NCBI GenBank assembly: GCA_963576725.1
Contig: OY755252.1
Location: 50,923,394-50,987,393 of the forward strand
Direction of reading: 5' to 3'
DNA: 64,000 nucleotides
DNA from: Azorinus chamasolen
Taxonomy: Eukaryota > Mollusca > Bivalvia > Cardiida > Solecurtidae
Shown: positions 1 through 11,034 of the stretch, in pieces
Position numbering within the stretch: the first letter of the stretch is position 1
How the letters are laid out: each line of letters opens with the position of its first letter
Translations under genes and position numbers: made by a program
Notes under the pieces: model-generated
The model's input: the letters and a program-made list of their open reading frames with translations, nothing else
The model's database searches: none
Told to the model about the DNA's origin: nothing

Positions 1-440
1 ACATGAAGAACATATTCCAGTGCCCGTTTTTTACCGAACTTGCCCACGTTTTGATCAAGCTTTTATGCACGTCATATTTTCTTTTAAAAAATATACTTCG
101 ATTAAATGTTTGTGTTATTTGTTATCTCTGGTCATTATCAAAGAATGAGATTTGATCAAAGTACCATTCCACATTGACGGTTTCCAAGTATTTGGATAAA
201 CAGAAACCTTACTAACTACTATCACTATGATTATTACAATCATCATCTTCCTTTTTTGCGCATGCGTGGGTGTACTAAACAGAGACAACAAGTGTCAACT
301 AGAGACAACTGGAGACAACTAACTTAAAAAAAACGTTTTAGGGCATTATTTATATATAAACAGCCATATGATCTTAGGAATATATGGGGGGGGGGGCTCA
401 AAAGTGAAGCCTATGCTCTGGAATTAGTTTGTGACAGAAA
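1..440. other. no recognisable feature
   Basis: No gene-like frame or repeat terminus was recognised here. There is a short G run near 386-396. The segment is AT-rich and looks intergenic or intronic. Confidence 0.4.
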
Positions 441-662
441 GTGAAATTGACAAGCACAATTCCATGTGTAAACAATGCAATTTCCGGTATGGTGGCGGGA
501 AGTAAGAAAGGTAAAGAAAACCCTCCAAACAACATTCAGAAGGGTGTGCTGACCAGAAATTCCACCAAGCAACTTATAAGTAATGACATTGATAATGAGT
601 TGACTTGTTTCAAGTGTACAGAGGTGTTGGTGGACGAGGAGGACCAGCTAAGCTGCTTCTAG
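441..662 (+). other. short open frame, possible Cys-rich fragment
   Basis: An open frame of 73 codons. Its C-terminal end reads TCFKCTEVLVDEEDQLSC, which resembles the first half of a PHD-type zinc finger (C-x2-C, then an acidic loop, then C). Such fingers occur in host chromatin proteins and in ORF1 of some LINEs. The frame stops directly after the third Cys, 24 bp before a transposon starts at 686, so if it is coding it is a fragment or an exon end. No splice site or partner exon was identified. Function is not recognised. Confidence 0.15.
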
Positions 663-1252
663 AAGGCGGACGGACGTTTCACTACCAGGGCCGTACCCAG
701 AAAATTCTTGCTGGGGGGGGGGGGGGGGCTAGGTGGGGAGGGTACGGGAGGGGTGTCCCCTCCCGGTAGCGGATTTTTTTTTTGGTTTGCCACATTGAAT
801 GGTGCAATTTCCTGCTATCTGAATCACTCTATCAAGATATAATTTATGTTATAATATAGGAAATCAGTTGCGTTTACACCTGGGTTTCAGTGTATAGACT
901 TACAGACGGATATGTGTTCATGATTTTTTTCCATTGACAGACAGACGTTATCTTGGTTAAAGTTTTTTTGCCATTGACACAAAGACAGACAGAAATGTGA
1001 CCATGTCTAAAGATTTTTGCCATTGACAGACAGGCATACAGACATATGAAAAGTTTTTTCTGTAAGAATAAATAACTGAAATGCAAATATATAGATTATT
1101 TTGTTTTTCTGAACATTACCAAATAATATACAAAAAAGCAAATATCCAAATAAATATACACTCAACTAACCATAGCATCACAATGGGTTCTTTCTTCTAA
1201 ATGTGAAAATAACCCTGATCAAAACTACAAACATGAAATGTTACAGTTTAAT

Positions 1253-1287
1253 AGGAGGGCCATGATGGCCCTTATTCGCTCACCTGG
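1253..1287 (-). repeat. 3'-end fragment of a hairpin-capped (Helitron-like) element
   Basis: GGAGGGCCATGATGGCCCT followed by CGCTCACCTGG is the reverse complement of the 3' end (GGTGAGCG, then the GGGCCATCATGGCCC hairpin) seen on the plus strand at 52.4, 55.8 and 63.2 kb. Only the terminus is recognisable. Confidence 0.5.
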
Positions 1288-1850
1288 CAGGGCTTTTTTT
1301 CTATATAACAGATACTCGCGATTTCCTTTAAAATCATATGCAGTTTTCCCCTTAAAATGGGTTTACCTCAGGTTTTTTCCCCAATTGGCAAACTGCGCAT
1401 GATTGTTTCCCCTAATTAGCCATTTTTACTATATAAAAGCTGGTAGCAATTTTTTCCCCTTCAAGTGAAAAAACTGCCTGCCTGATTATAACAGATTTAT
1501 TTATACAATGAAAAAGATATTTCATTTTGTTTTATTTTACAATAACAGTTTCAGGGCTTTTTTTAGCCGATTTTATAGCCCTTATTCGGCTATATCCCCA
1601 ATGGCAAATGTATGTTTTTCACCCATTTTTTGGAGCAAAATTCCCAATCTCAAGTCACCAAAAAAATCCATGAAAAACGTTATCAAACCTCGATTTAATC
1701 AGTACAATCGGTCTGGGACGAATCGTTCATACTTTTTTATCATTCGAATTGTTCGGAGTTATTCTTTCATTACTAGCTATTGATCAATGTCAGTAAAACG
1801 CTTATCGGTCGAAGTGTTTACTGCTTTTTGTAGCAAGATACGCTTAATAT

Positions 1851-1871
1851 CCCCCCCCCCCCCCCCCCCCC
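1851..1871. repeat. poly-C tract (21 bp)
   Basis: An uninterrupted run of 21 C, one of several homopolymer G/C tracts in the window. Confidence 0.95.
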
Positions 1872-2292
1872 TTAGTCTTAATTTTTCGACAATGTTTGTG
1901 AACAACGTAGCAATTTGCATTTTGACACGACTGATTCCTGAATAATTTATTTGCTAAACTCCAGTATATAGCGAAAACCGGAACCAACTTGTGATTACGT
2001 AATTCGGGTGTTCTCCGCGGGGGATTCTCCTGATTGGTCCATACCAAAATAGGCCAAGCGTGGATCACAGCGTGACTGGCCTGTCTGTGTCTAAGAGAAC
2101 TAACAGATAATCTCTTCCAGGGAGGAAAATATCGGTCACTAAAAGTGCCTTGGTAAAATTTCAAAACGGTAGATTTAGCTGAAAACTAAAAAGGGCCCAT
2201 TAAAAAATGGTATCTTGGCAGCCAGCTGTGGGGGGGGGGAGGGGGAGGGGGCCGGGCCCCCGAGCCCCCCACCTGGGTACGTGCCTGACTAC

Positions 2293-2877
2293 CCATACCT
2301 TTTCACTACAGTCATTTCGCCACCCATCGGGTAGTCATTCGCTACCCTGACCATTTCGCTACCTGTACGTTTCTCTACCTATCGATTTTAATAGGAAAAC
2401 AATATATTGTTGCAGCGGTGGCTAGTGATTTGAGAGTCGACTTTATTAACATATAATAGATATTTATATTCAGATACCAAAAAAGAGTTATAGAAATATT
2501 GAAACACAGGTATGGAAAATTTTAATACTGTAATAACTGTAAAAGTAAACACATATAAAACTTAAAAAAAAAATCCAACATTTTTTAAAATTAATACGCG
2601 TATCATATCGGCGTCCTTTCGAGATATAATGCTGATTGATTTAAGGCACCCACTGATTACGTATTTCCACGTGTCAATGTTGTCCACTCTGAGATCACAA
2701 GTACTGTCAATAAGCCGATTAGATTGGTGTATCGGTATTTGACACTGATTAAATTAACATGGACACGTGCTACATGCATTTTTGCTATATGCATTTTTCC
2801 TCTGTTTCCATTGATAGAAAATATGACACTTGCATAACGATCAAATGAAAATACTATATTTACAATTTACTTTTATT
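2293..2877. other. no recognisable feature
   Basis: AT-rich, without gene-like frames or clear repeat ends. Confidence 0.4.
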
Positions 2878-3139
2878 TTAACCCTTTCCATCATATTTAT
2901 AAACGTGTTTTCACTCATTTGCAAACAGAGCAGACGCTGATTAGACGGCTCCTATATAGGAGCGGCCAGCCGTCTGATCAGCATCTGCTCTGTTTGCTAA
3001 TATAATTTCTGATTTTTTTCTTTAAAAATGGCTACAATGTTCCTCCTTCCATATTTCATTATATCAATTTTGTCCCAAAATATTAATTAAGTAGATATTA
3101 TTGAAAGTTGAAATAAACATAGACCAAGGAAAGGGTTAA
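2878..3139. mobile_element. TTAA-type hairpin MITE (family M1)
   Basis: It runs from TTAACCCTTTCC to GGAAAGGGTTAA, consistent with a TTAA target duplication and a CCCTTTCC inverted end. The centre (about 2930-3000) is a long hairpin: an arm containing GCAGACGCTGATTAGACGGC folds on the arm ending CTGCTCTGTTTGC. This is the most complete M1 copy in the window. It has no coding capacity. The TTAA and CCCTTT ends are like those of piggyBac-type non-autonomous elements, which is inference. Confidence 0.6.
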
Positions 3140-3179
3140 TTAAGGCCGGTTAACACTTTTCCTGCTATAGATCGAGGTG

Positions 3180-5850
3180 TTTGCATGCACAAACTCTCGA
3201 TAAGGGTGCTGGAGAAATCGCCTAGTGACGAAATCGCCTACAATTAGGTATATAGTAAACCAATTGGAGAAATCGCCTAGAAAGCAATTATATAGTGTTT
3301 GTATTTTGCACCTATGGTACAGGTAGTGATAACATGAGAGAACTATAAAGAACGCTTGTAACAAGAATAAATTGTCCTGTTGTGTTGTTTTCCAGATCAA
3401 GATAACCCAAGATTGGATGATCAGTGCAGCCCCTGATCACCACCTGGAATTTGACAGCCCAATATTACAGGGGTTGATTATTATATACCGAATATTAGCA
3501 GAATATGTCATAACATGAGTCTTACTTCTTGTTAGATGATCTGGATCCAATAAATTTTCGAAAAGCAATATTAGTTAATTACAAAATGTCGATTACCACA
3601 GTAAAAAAATAGAGTTGTTTTATCAATAAAATATCTACGTATAGTGTGTATTGTTAACCCTTTATTTCACATAAATAACTTTACAGATGCATGTTGGAAT
3701 ACAGAATAGACCCAGATCAGACATCTTTTGTAGGAGCCATCTGACCAGAGTCTGCTCTGTTTGCTTATGGAATTTGATCCGTTTCTTAAATGAACTCACT
3801 TTCTTTAAAGGCATATGTACGCATGATATTTTGGTATTGGTAGCAAATAGGGTCATATAAACAAACAGAATAGACCCTGATTACACTGCCATATTATTGC
3901 TATTTGAATATTTACTGGACCCAGATCCTCTGACATGAAGTAAGACTCATATTATAACTGCTTCGAACATAAGGCAATTTGGTATAATTAACACTCCCTG
4001 TCGAATTCTATATTGTGATCAGGGGCTACACTGATCGTTCAGTACTGTTCATTACGATCTGGAAAACAATACCACACAACAATTTAATCTTGTCGGTGGT
4101 CCTATGTGGAATTATTCAATTCCTATAAAGTGAACGTCACGACCAGTATCAGGGGAGGGGTACGGACAACTTCCCCATAGGGTGATTACCCCATAGGACT
4201 ATTCCCCCCTGGATCATTGCCACCTGGATGACTGCCCCGCAATAAAACTGCCAAACTGGGCAATTCCCCCATGGTTAAAATCCCTAAAAAGTGTTTTTAG
4301 TTTTCTTTTTTTATATTATAAAATTATCTGATGTTTTTGAAGGCTAAATGCCATATAATTTTCTTTGTGCTGAATAAAATATTGTATTTGTATATCCAAT
4401 TTTACCTAATGCTCCTAACTACCCCCATGGTAATACAAATCCCTAAAAAAGTGTTTTTGAATGCTAAAAGGTCAAATAATTTGCTTTATTTTTTTCCTTG
4501 ATGCTTACTATAGGAGCCGTCTGATCTGGGTCTAATCTGTTAGCAGATGCCTCAAAATGCGCTTACATAAGGGAAAGGGTTAATCAAATTAAAGGTTGAT
4601 AAAGACTTTTATTATTACACCATTGTACAACTTCAAAAGCATTAAGTGTCACAAAAGCATTAACATCCCGAAATGAAACAGAATCTTAATTTATTACTCT
4701 TTTAATTTGGACATACAAACCACAGTGTAGCTCCTATTAACCCTTATAGCAGTGACCTGTCACCATTTTCTCTTACTTTCGTTTTGTGTACGTTTTTGAG
4801 AGACTAATGACTGATCATACAGCTTGCATTGCGATGAGACGCTATCTTAATCAGGATCCAAACTGTTAGCAAATACCAGTTAGGTTGCACTTAGCAGGCA
4901 AAGGTATTAAAGAATTATGAATTCTTCATTTAAGTTGTACAAAAATGTTTTTAGTGTGTACTTTCTAATGGGGATTATGCCCTTTCTTTAGGTTTACATG
5001 TCCAAATATTTGGAGTCAATACAATACATACAAGAGTTCCAATTGGTCTACACAGCTTTCTACTAATTTATTTTCATCATATAATTTATTAAATTTTACA
5101 TATATATTATTTTTTTACAAAATAACAATATATTTTTTATATTGAGGGGCAGTCACCCTATGGGGCAATAATCCTAAAGGGTTATTATCCTAAGGGGCAA
5201 TTGCCCATAGGGCAATCATCCTATGGGGGAATCACCCTATGGGGGAATCACCCTACACTCATCAGGGGATCAGTCATTTTCCCATTATAATAATACATGT
5301 ATTGCTATTCGAATATTTAATGGGTCCAGATAATATTACAGTAAGTAAGACTCATGACATTTTCACTCTGCGAATTGGCCATAACTATTGATATATCAGT
5401 ATCGGTCTTCTTCCGTTTCCTGTCAAAGTCTATGTAGTGATCAGGGGTTACACTGATCGGATCCAGACCATCTGACTAGACATAAGACTCATAGGCCTAC
5501 TATATTTAATAACTTGTTCCGTGCGTATGACATTCATACTTTCTGCATAACTGTTATAATTATCGATCCTTATATATAGATATCTTCTGTCAAATTAATT
5601 CTATGTAGCCTAGTGATCAGGGGCTGCACTGATCGATCAATCTTGATCATCTGGAAAATAATACCACTGAACAATTTAATCTTGTTACAAAAATTCTTTA
5701 TAGTTCTGTCATGTTATCCGTCCTGTACCATAGGTGCGAAATACAAACACTATATAATTGCTTTCTAGGCGATTTCTCCATTTGGTTTACTATATATCTA
5801 ATTGTAGGCGATTTCGTCACTAGGCGATTTCTCCGTACTCTCATCAAACA
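3180..5850. mobile_element. long-inverted-repeat element (about 2.7 kb)
   Basis: The first ~280 bp (3180-3465) recur in inverted orientation at about 5590-5850. Shared landmarks are GAGAAATCGCCTAG and GACGAAATCGCCTACAATTAG on the left, and their complements (CTAGGCGATTTCTCC, CTAATTGTAGGCGATTTCGT) on the right. Subterminal blocks containing GTGATCAGGGGCTACACTGATCG recur at about 4015, 5440 and 5610. No transposase frame was seen. A smaller element is inserted at 4157-5260. Confidence 0.5.
4157..5260. mobile_element. inner element with 9-bp target duplication
   Basis: Flanked by ATCAGGGGA at 4148-4156 and 5261-5269. Both ends carry repeated CCCCATAGGGTGATT-type blocks in inverted orientation (4170-4260 and 5150-5258). 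A 9-bp duplication is typical of Mutator-like elements, but no transposase is present, so that is only a suggestion. It contains an M1-type MITE fragment at about 4503-4583. Confidence 0.45.
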
Positions 5851-5967
5851 TATTGGTAATCTGTGATGGTCTGTACATTTACAAATTGAACTCAGTCTGA
5901 CCACCTTCAGCATGAGGGTCGTCAAATCTTGAAAAAGTGTTACCGAATTAGATAAGCATGATATCAC

Positions 5968-7914
5968 ACTGTAAGTTCATTAAAAATCATCTTTAAGACT
6001 TCCTTAGAAGTCTTGCTTGAAAGTTAACCAAAATCGATAGGCATCGGTAGGACACTGTGATGAATTTGAATGTTGTGATTTTGCCAGTGTTTTTATCAAT
6101 TATTAAAATGTGTAGCATGCCAAATATCTATCATCATCAACATTATCGTCGTCGTCATCATCATCTATATTTTCACCTGAACTGTCACTGAACTTTTCGT
6201 AGAGTGTGGTCGTGACAAAACGTTAAAAACATGCGCCGCAGTTTGGGAATTTGGACACGAACAGCTGAAATTGACTGATCAAAGCAGGCGTGTACAGATC
6301 TTTATATAGTAATTTGCTGTGTATGTGTCGGGGAGGGGGGGGGGGGGGGGGGGGGCAAACGGAAGGTTTCCAAAGTTTGTTATTATACCTCAATTTCATT
6401 TACAATGTTAATTTCCCATAGGCCACCGTGACATAGAAATACTGTCAGGCCCAGCGGGGAAATGCTGTCTGAAAATACTGTCTCTCGCTACCATAGGCAC
6501 GGAACATCTAGATCAATGAGCGCTTATTAAATTGTGTGCGTGACATCATCCGATGACATCATCGACTGACGTCATTTGACGCTTGCAATTTGATTAACAA
6601 ACGTCATTATGACAATATTGCTTTGTTTTTGTTTATATATTCGTGAAATGTCGCGTTATGAGACTTTTGGGGAGGAGGCTCTGTCAAGATTGGACAGTGA
6701 AAAAGCTCCACCATTACTTATAACGTGTAATGAATAGAATTGTGAAGCTGTTCCACGATTTTAAGCACCGAGTAGCTCTCTATAACTTTTATTTAAAACT
6801 GTTTATTGTTGTCATTGAATAAATATTTTTGCTGACGAAATTGATTGTGCTGTTCGGTATAATAAAATAAATATCGCATCCTATGGAGAACGAAAGCACG
6901 TATTGTCAACCCTCGGTATGGTAATGTCCACCTCGGCTAACGCCTCGGTGGACATAACCAACCTTGTACTTTTAAATTTTCCCGTACTTTTATTGAATAC
7001 CCTTACTATAAATAGTAACAAAATTGCCGTAGAAAACTGTCATTACGGAGTCATGTGACCGATCCATAATGGCCCGGTGTGCCGATTATCCATAATCGAC
7101 CCACGATCTTTTTCACGTGCAGTGCGTTGATGTTAGCAACATAGACCTAGATCTATTCAAACATGGCCGGATGTTGACGTCGTTATCAAATCGTATTCTA
7201 GAACTGGACAATCGTAAAGTTTATGCAATCGTAAAGTTCTATTAAAAATCAATTTCTTTGTTTGTATCGATCGGTACTAGATCTACCTGACTTTGTTATG
7301 TTATTCAAAAATGACAGTTGTGACGTCATAATTTCACGTCATCCATCGGAAGTTCTCAAACAAATTTTATAAGTTAAAACAATATACATGTAGTCAATTG
7401 TTATTCTAATGCAACATTTTTGTAACACGCATTCTGATTGGTCCACGTGACAAAATTTGAAGCATATAAACCACCGATATACTGTCGGAAAAATGAATAT
7501 ACTGTCGGAAACCGAATCACTAGAAAATTTACTACGAAATATTCATACGCGCATTCGTAGTAAAATTGAATGAATGGGTCTGAATGAACGAAGACACTGG
7601 CTGAATGAAATGTCAAATGTTTTCAATTTGCTTGGTTTTTTTTCAACACACTTTATGGTTGCAGTCAATGTGAGTCTGGCGATTCTACTCAAATATCTAT
7701 CGCAAAGTCCCACAACTTGATCCTGAGTCCATTTATTTCACATGTTGATCTAATTCACTGTCCTTGAACAAACGTACGTTTCTCTTCCTCTATTCAGTTT
7801 TGAGGTGTATGTGGCGCCTGCACCCTGTAAATATAAGATTTCAGGTATATAACCATGTAACTGTGATATTTATATCCATGCTGAAACTATTAAGAAGGAC
7901 CTGACAACACTTAG
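5968..7914. other. mostly unannotated; poly-G tract
   Basis: No gene-like frame. There is a G run of 21 at 6335-6355 and a short inverted repeat TGTCCACC/GGTGGACA near 6927-6955. A segment at about 7458-7510 resembles part of the foldback at 7915-8081. Confidence 0.5.
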
Positions 7915-8081
7915 GGGATAACTGTTGCGTATTTGAAGATTTGCAGCAGTATATCGGTGGTTTATATGTCGCAAATTTAGTTTTACATGCGACGCGTTAG
8001 CGGAGCATGTAAAACGATTATTTGCGACATATAAACCACCGATATACTGCTGCAAATCTTCAAATACGCAACGGTTATCCC
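7915..8081. repeat. foldback element, 62-bp arms
   Basis: The arm at 7915-7976 is complementary to 8020-8081 with one mismatch. The spacer has its own inverted pair, GTTTTACATGC (7980-7990) and GCATGTAAAAC (8005-8015), so almost the whole 167 bp can form one hairpin with a short GC-containing loop. No direct repeat was identified at the flanks. It looks like a foldback MITE. Confidence 0.85.
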
Positions 8082-9097
8082 TATTCTAATGAAACCATAA
8101 ATCCAGATGGTAAAACACAAGCAATACTTTAAGTCCTTTGATATTTTCTCTCTGTCGTCATAACATGACGTCATGAAACACCGCATATCTCCGCATTACG
8201 CATATAGAAAATAGTTCTCCCGGACCCTAGCAATTGTGCTTATATTTAATATACCAAGAACTGGTGTTTTCACTTGATACTTTGATTTTCACAAAAGAAA
8301 ACCGTTAAGTCATGGTCCTTTGAATTTCTGACGGTAGGTCACTTTCAAAACTGCGAATGATGAATCAAATTTGACCTCGACATTGCTCGAAATTCCACAA
8401 TATTAATTGTGCACATTGGTGGACAACGGAATTATTTATTTTTAAATTGTTTGCAATGTGGAACTGGTTGCATATTCAAGATACTTTGGCTGATTGGTGT
8501 ATTTAATGAGAATGATGATAGGCCAAGTGGACGTGCAATTGGAAATTATCAGGAGCGACAATCTACAGGCATGTTTGGAATTTGCAAAGAGCCCTCGAGT
8601 GGTCTAGAGTGGGTGGGGCGAATTCTCATTATGGGACTGTCCTTGAAGAATTGAAGAATACTGCCGCTTCTGATTGTCGGACGAGTCGGCATTATGGCTT
8701 CGGAAACTGGCTTCATTCTGATGACCGGACTTTTTCATTATTTCCCTGGTTTTGACACCAGCACAGGCCAACAGCTAGTGCATGATTGCGGTCTCTCGGA
8801 CACAGTGATTTGTGTTTTAAAACTTTTGACGAAACAAGCCTCAGCAGAAATTGTTTTCATCATTTCGTTCAGCACACGCTCACCAACAGGCCTGGACGTG
8901 TATATGATTCTTCATAATCGACTGAACGTTTGGGTTACTGAATGAAATGGTTCGATCACGGGTGCAGCTTTATCAGGTATGTTTTCAGAGATTTACAGGA
9001 CATGTTTCCTGCATGACTCATAAATTGTACTTTTGTCAGAGATCTTAGCGAAATTCAAGGTTATGTCAAACCAATTTTCTTTGGAAAGATTTGTGAT
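8082..9097. other. no recognisable feature
   Basis: Two open frames of about 80 codons (8409-8654, 8694-8945, plus) show no recognisable domain and could be chance. The 3' LTR of the adjacent gypsy element was looked for here and not found. Confidence 0.4.
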
Positions 9098-10390
9098 TTA
9101 TGGCAGAAATGTATGAGTATTTACGGCTTTTGGTGTAAGCTGTGAATTTGTTGCTGGGAGCGTTGACCTTAGTCTTCTAGACATGAATAATTGTGATGGA
9201 GAATAACCACAGTCTTGCAGTGGGCAATTTCGGTACTCTAATATTGCTATGCATGGATCCCGATTGTCACTTTTTGCCTTGCGCAAAATGCGTTTGGCTG
9301 TCTGTACGGTCTTTTCAGCGAGTCCATTTGACTGAGGGTACAATGGGCTGGATGTAACGTGTTCAAATCCCCACTCTTTTGCAAATTTGGCGAATTGATC
9401 AGATGTGAACTGAGGTCCATTGTCACTGACAAGTTTCTGGCAAATGCCGTATCTTGCAAAATGAGTTTTGAGTTTGCGTATAACGGAGATACTTTTTGTG
9501 TCTGTCAGTTTGTCTACTTCGAAAAATCTTGAATAGTAGTCTACTGTAATTAGGTAGTCAGTATTGTCTAGTGTGAATATGTCGGTGGCAACAACCTGCC
9601 AAGGCTGATCTGGAATCGTGTGATGTTTCATAGGCTCTTTTGTGTTAGAATTTCTCAATGTAAGACAAATGTTGCACTGCTGTATCAAGTCTGATATGTC
9701 ACTTGTCATACCTGGCCAAAACATAACGTCACGTGCACGACCTGTGCACTTTGCAATACCCATGTGACCTGTGTGGACCTTATCGAGCATAGTTTTTCTC
9801 AAACTTTGTGGAATGACGATTCTTTCGCCTTTCATTATAAGTCCGTCAGTCACAGTGAGTTCGTCCCTATGATTCCAATATTGCATTATAGCAGAGGGAC
9901 ATTCTTGTCTATTGTTAGGCCATCCGTCTAGGATAGTGCGTCTTAGAACGCAAAATTGGTTGTCACTGTCCGTCGCATCCCTAACTTCCTTTAACCTTTG
10001 ATCACTCATGTTTGGCGTTGAGTCAACTGAGTGTATCTGAAAGTCTAGGCCGTCCATGAGGTCTGGATATGTGTCGTCAACGAAATTTCTTGACAACGTG
10101 TCGGCTAAGGGAATGCATTTCCCTGGGACATGTGTCATTGTTATGTCATATGCCTGCAGTTGCAAAAGCATACGCTGCAGTCTAGCTGGGGCAGATGAAA
10201 GTGGCTTTTTCATAATAATTTCCAGTGGTTTGTGGTCTGATTCCACAACTGCATGTCGTCCATAAACATAGTGATGGAAGCGTTTGTATCCGAATAGGAT
10301 TGCTAACATTTCTTTTTCAATTTGGGCATACCCTATTTCTGTCGGAGTCAGAGATTTGGATGCATATATTACAGGTTTACCTTCCTGCAA
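9098..10390 (-). pseudogene. gypsy RNase H and integrase
   Basis: A 430-codon open frame forming the C-terminal half of a Ty3/gypsy pol. Residues 1-100 are RNase H (YASKSLTPTE, ESDHKPLE). The integrase follows: an HHCC zinc-binding region (H206, H209, C239, C242, with WPGM between) and the DDE core with D270 (ATDIFTL), D323 (VSDNGPQF) and E359 (GLAEKTVQ), so all three catalytic residues are present. The frame starts inside RNase H because a one-base frameshift near 10430 separates it from RT; the expected DSSKYGLGACLLQ region reads through only in the other frame. The family function is cleavage of RNA in hybrids and insertion of cDNA into the genome. Confidence 0.9.
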
Positions 10391-10401
10391 TAAGCATGCA
10401 C

Positions 10402-11034
10402 CTAACCCGTATTTGGAACTGTCAATTGTAGAGTCACAGGTTTGTCTGCGTCATAAAATGCTAAGACTGGACTCTCTGTGAGTGCCGTCTTGATATTTGC
10501 AAATGCTTCGTCTTGCTGTTTGTCCCAATAAAACTGAGCATCTTGTTTGAGAAGGGCTCGTAATGGACTTGTTAGCTCAGCCAAATTTGGTGAGAATTTG
10601 CTGAGATATGTGACCATTCCTAGAAGCGTTTCCAGTTTACCTTTTGACTGGGGAGCTTTCATTTGAAAAATGGCAGATACCTTGTTTGGGTCAGGTTTGA
10701 GTCCCTCTGAACTTAGTACATGACCAAAGTATGGGACTTCTGTCAATCCAATCTTGGATTTGTCAGGGTTTAACTTAATGCCCTTTTCTCTACAACGTCC
10801 AAATACATTGCGTAAGTTGGCGTCATGTTCTTGTTTGGTTTTGCCATGAACCAAAATGTCGTCTACAATGCATTTGACTCCTTTTAGACCCTCGAAACAT
10901 TCGTCCATTTTTCTTTGGAATTCGTCTTGACTAGATTTGATGCCAAACGGAAGACGTAAGAAACGGTAACGTCCATACGGAGTACCAACCGTACAGAAAT
11001 AGGACGACTCTTCTGTCAGTTTGATGCTCCAGTA
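10402..11034 (-). pseudogene. gypsy reverse transcriptase, C-terminal half
   Basis: The frame begins at 11034 with YWSIKLTEESSYFCTVGTPY and runs through LPFGIKSSQ and the catalytic VDDILVHG box (an IVDD variant of the usual YxDD) to the thumb and connection region (FGHVLSSEGL, KFSPNLAELTSPLRALL). It ends at a frameshift-induced stop at 10402. It continues the RT that breaks off after DAKSG at 14397; the two halves adjoin exactly once the 3.4-kb insertion is ignored. Confidence 0.9.

Larger units (their letters stand above)
686..2287. mobile_element. CAGGG-ended DNA transposon, non-autonomous, 1.6 kb
   Basis: The ends are imperfect terminal inverted repeats: CAGGGCCGTACCCAG on the left and, read from the other strand, CAGGCACGTACCCAGG on the right. 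Both are flanked by ACTAC (681-685 and 2288-2292), a 5-bp target site duplication. G- and C-rich tracts lie just inside both ends. No transposase frame was seen. The interior holds a local tandem repeat of a TTGACAGACAG-like motif (930-1035) and a C run at 1851-1871. The terminus and duplication length match three other elements in this window; the superfamily is not assigned. Confidence 0.65.

Noticed and set aside
8409..8945. Two consecutive plus-strand frames as a small gene
   Set aside because: No recognisable domain, no splice logic and no upstream signal; kept only as an unannotated stretch.
8942..8980. tRNA T-loop-like GGTTCGATCAC
   Set aside because: No matching acceptor, anticodon or D arms around it.
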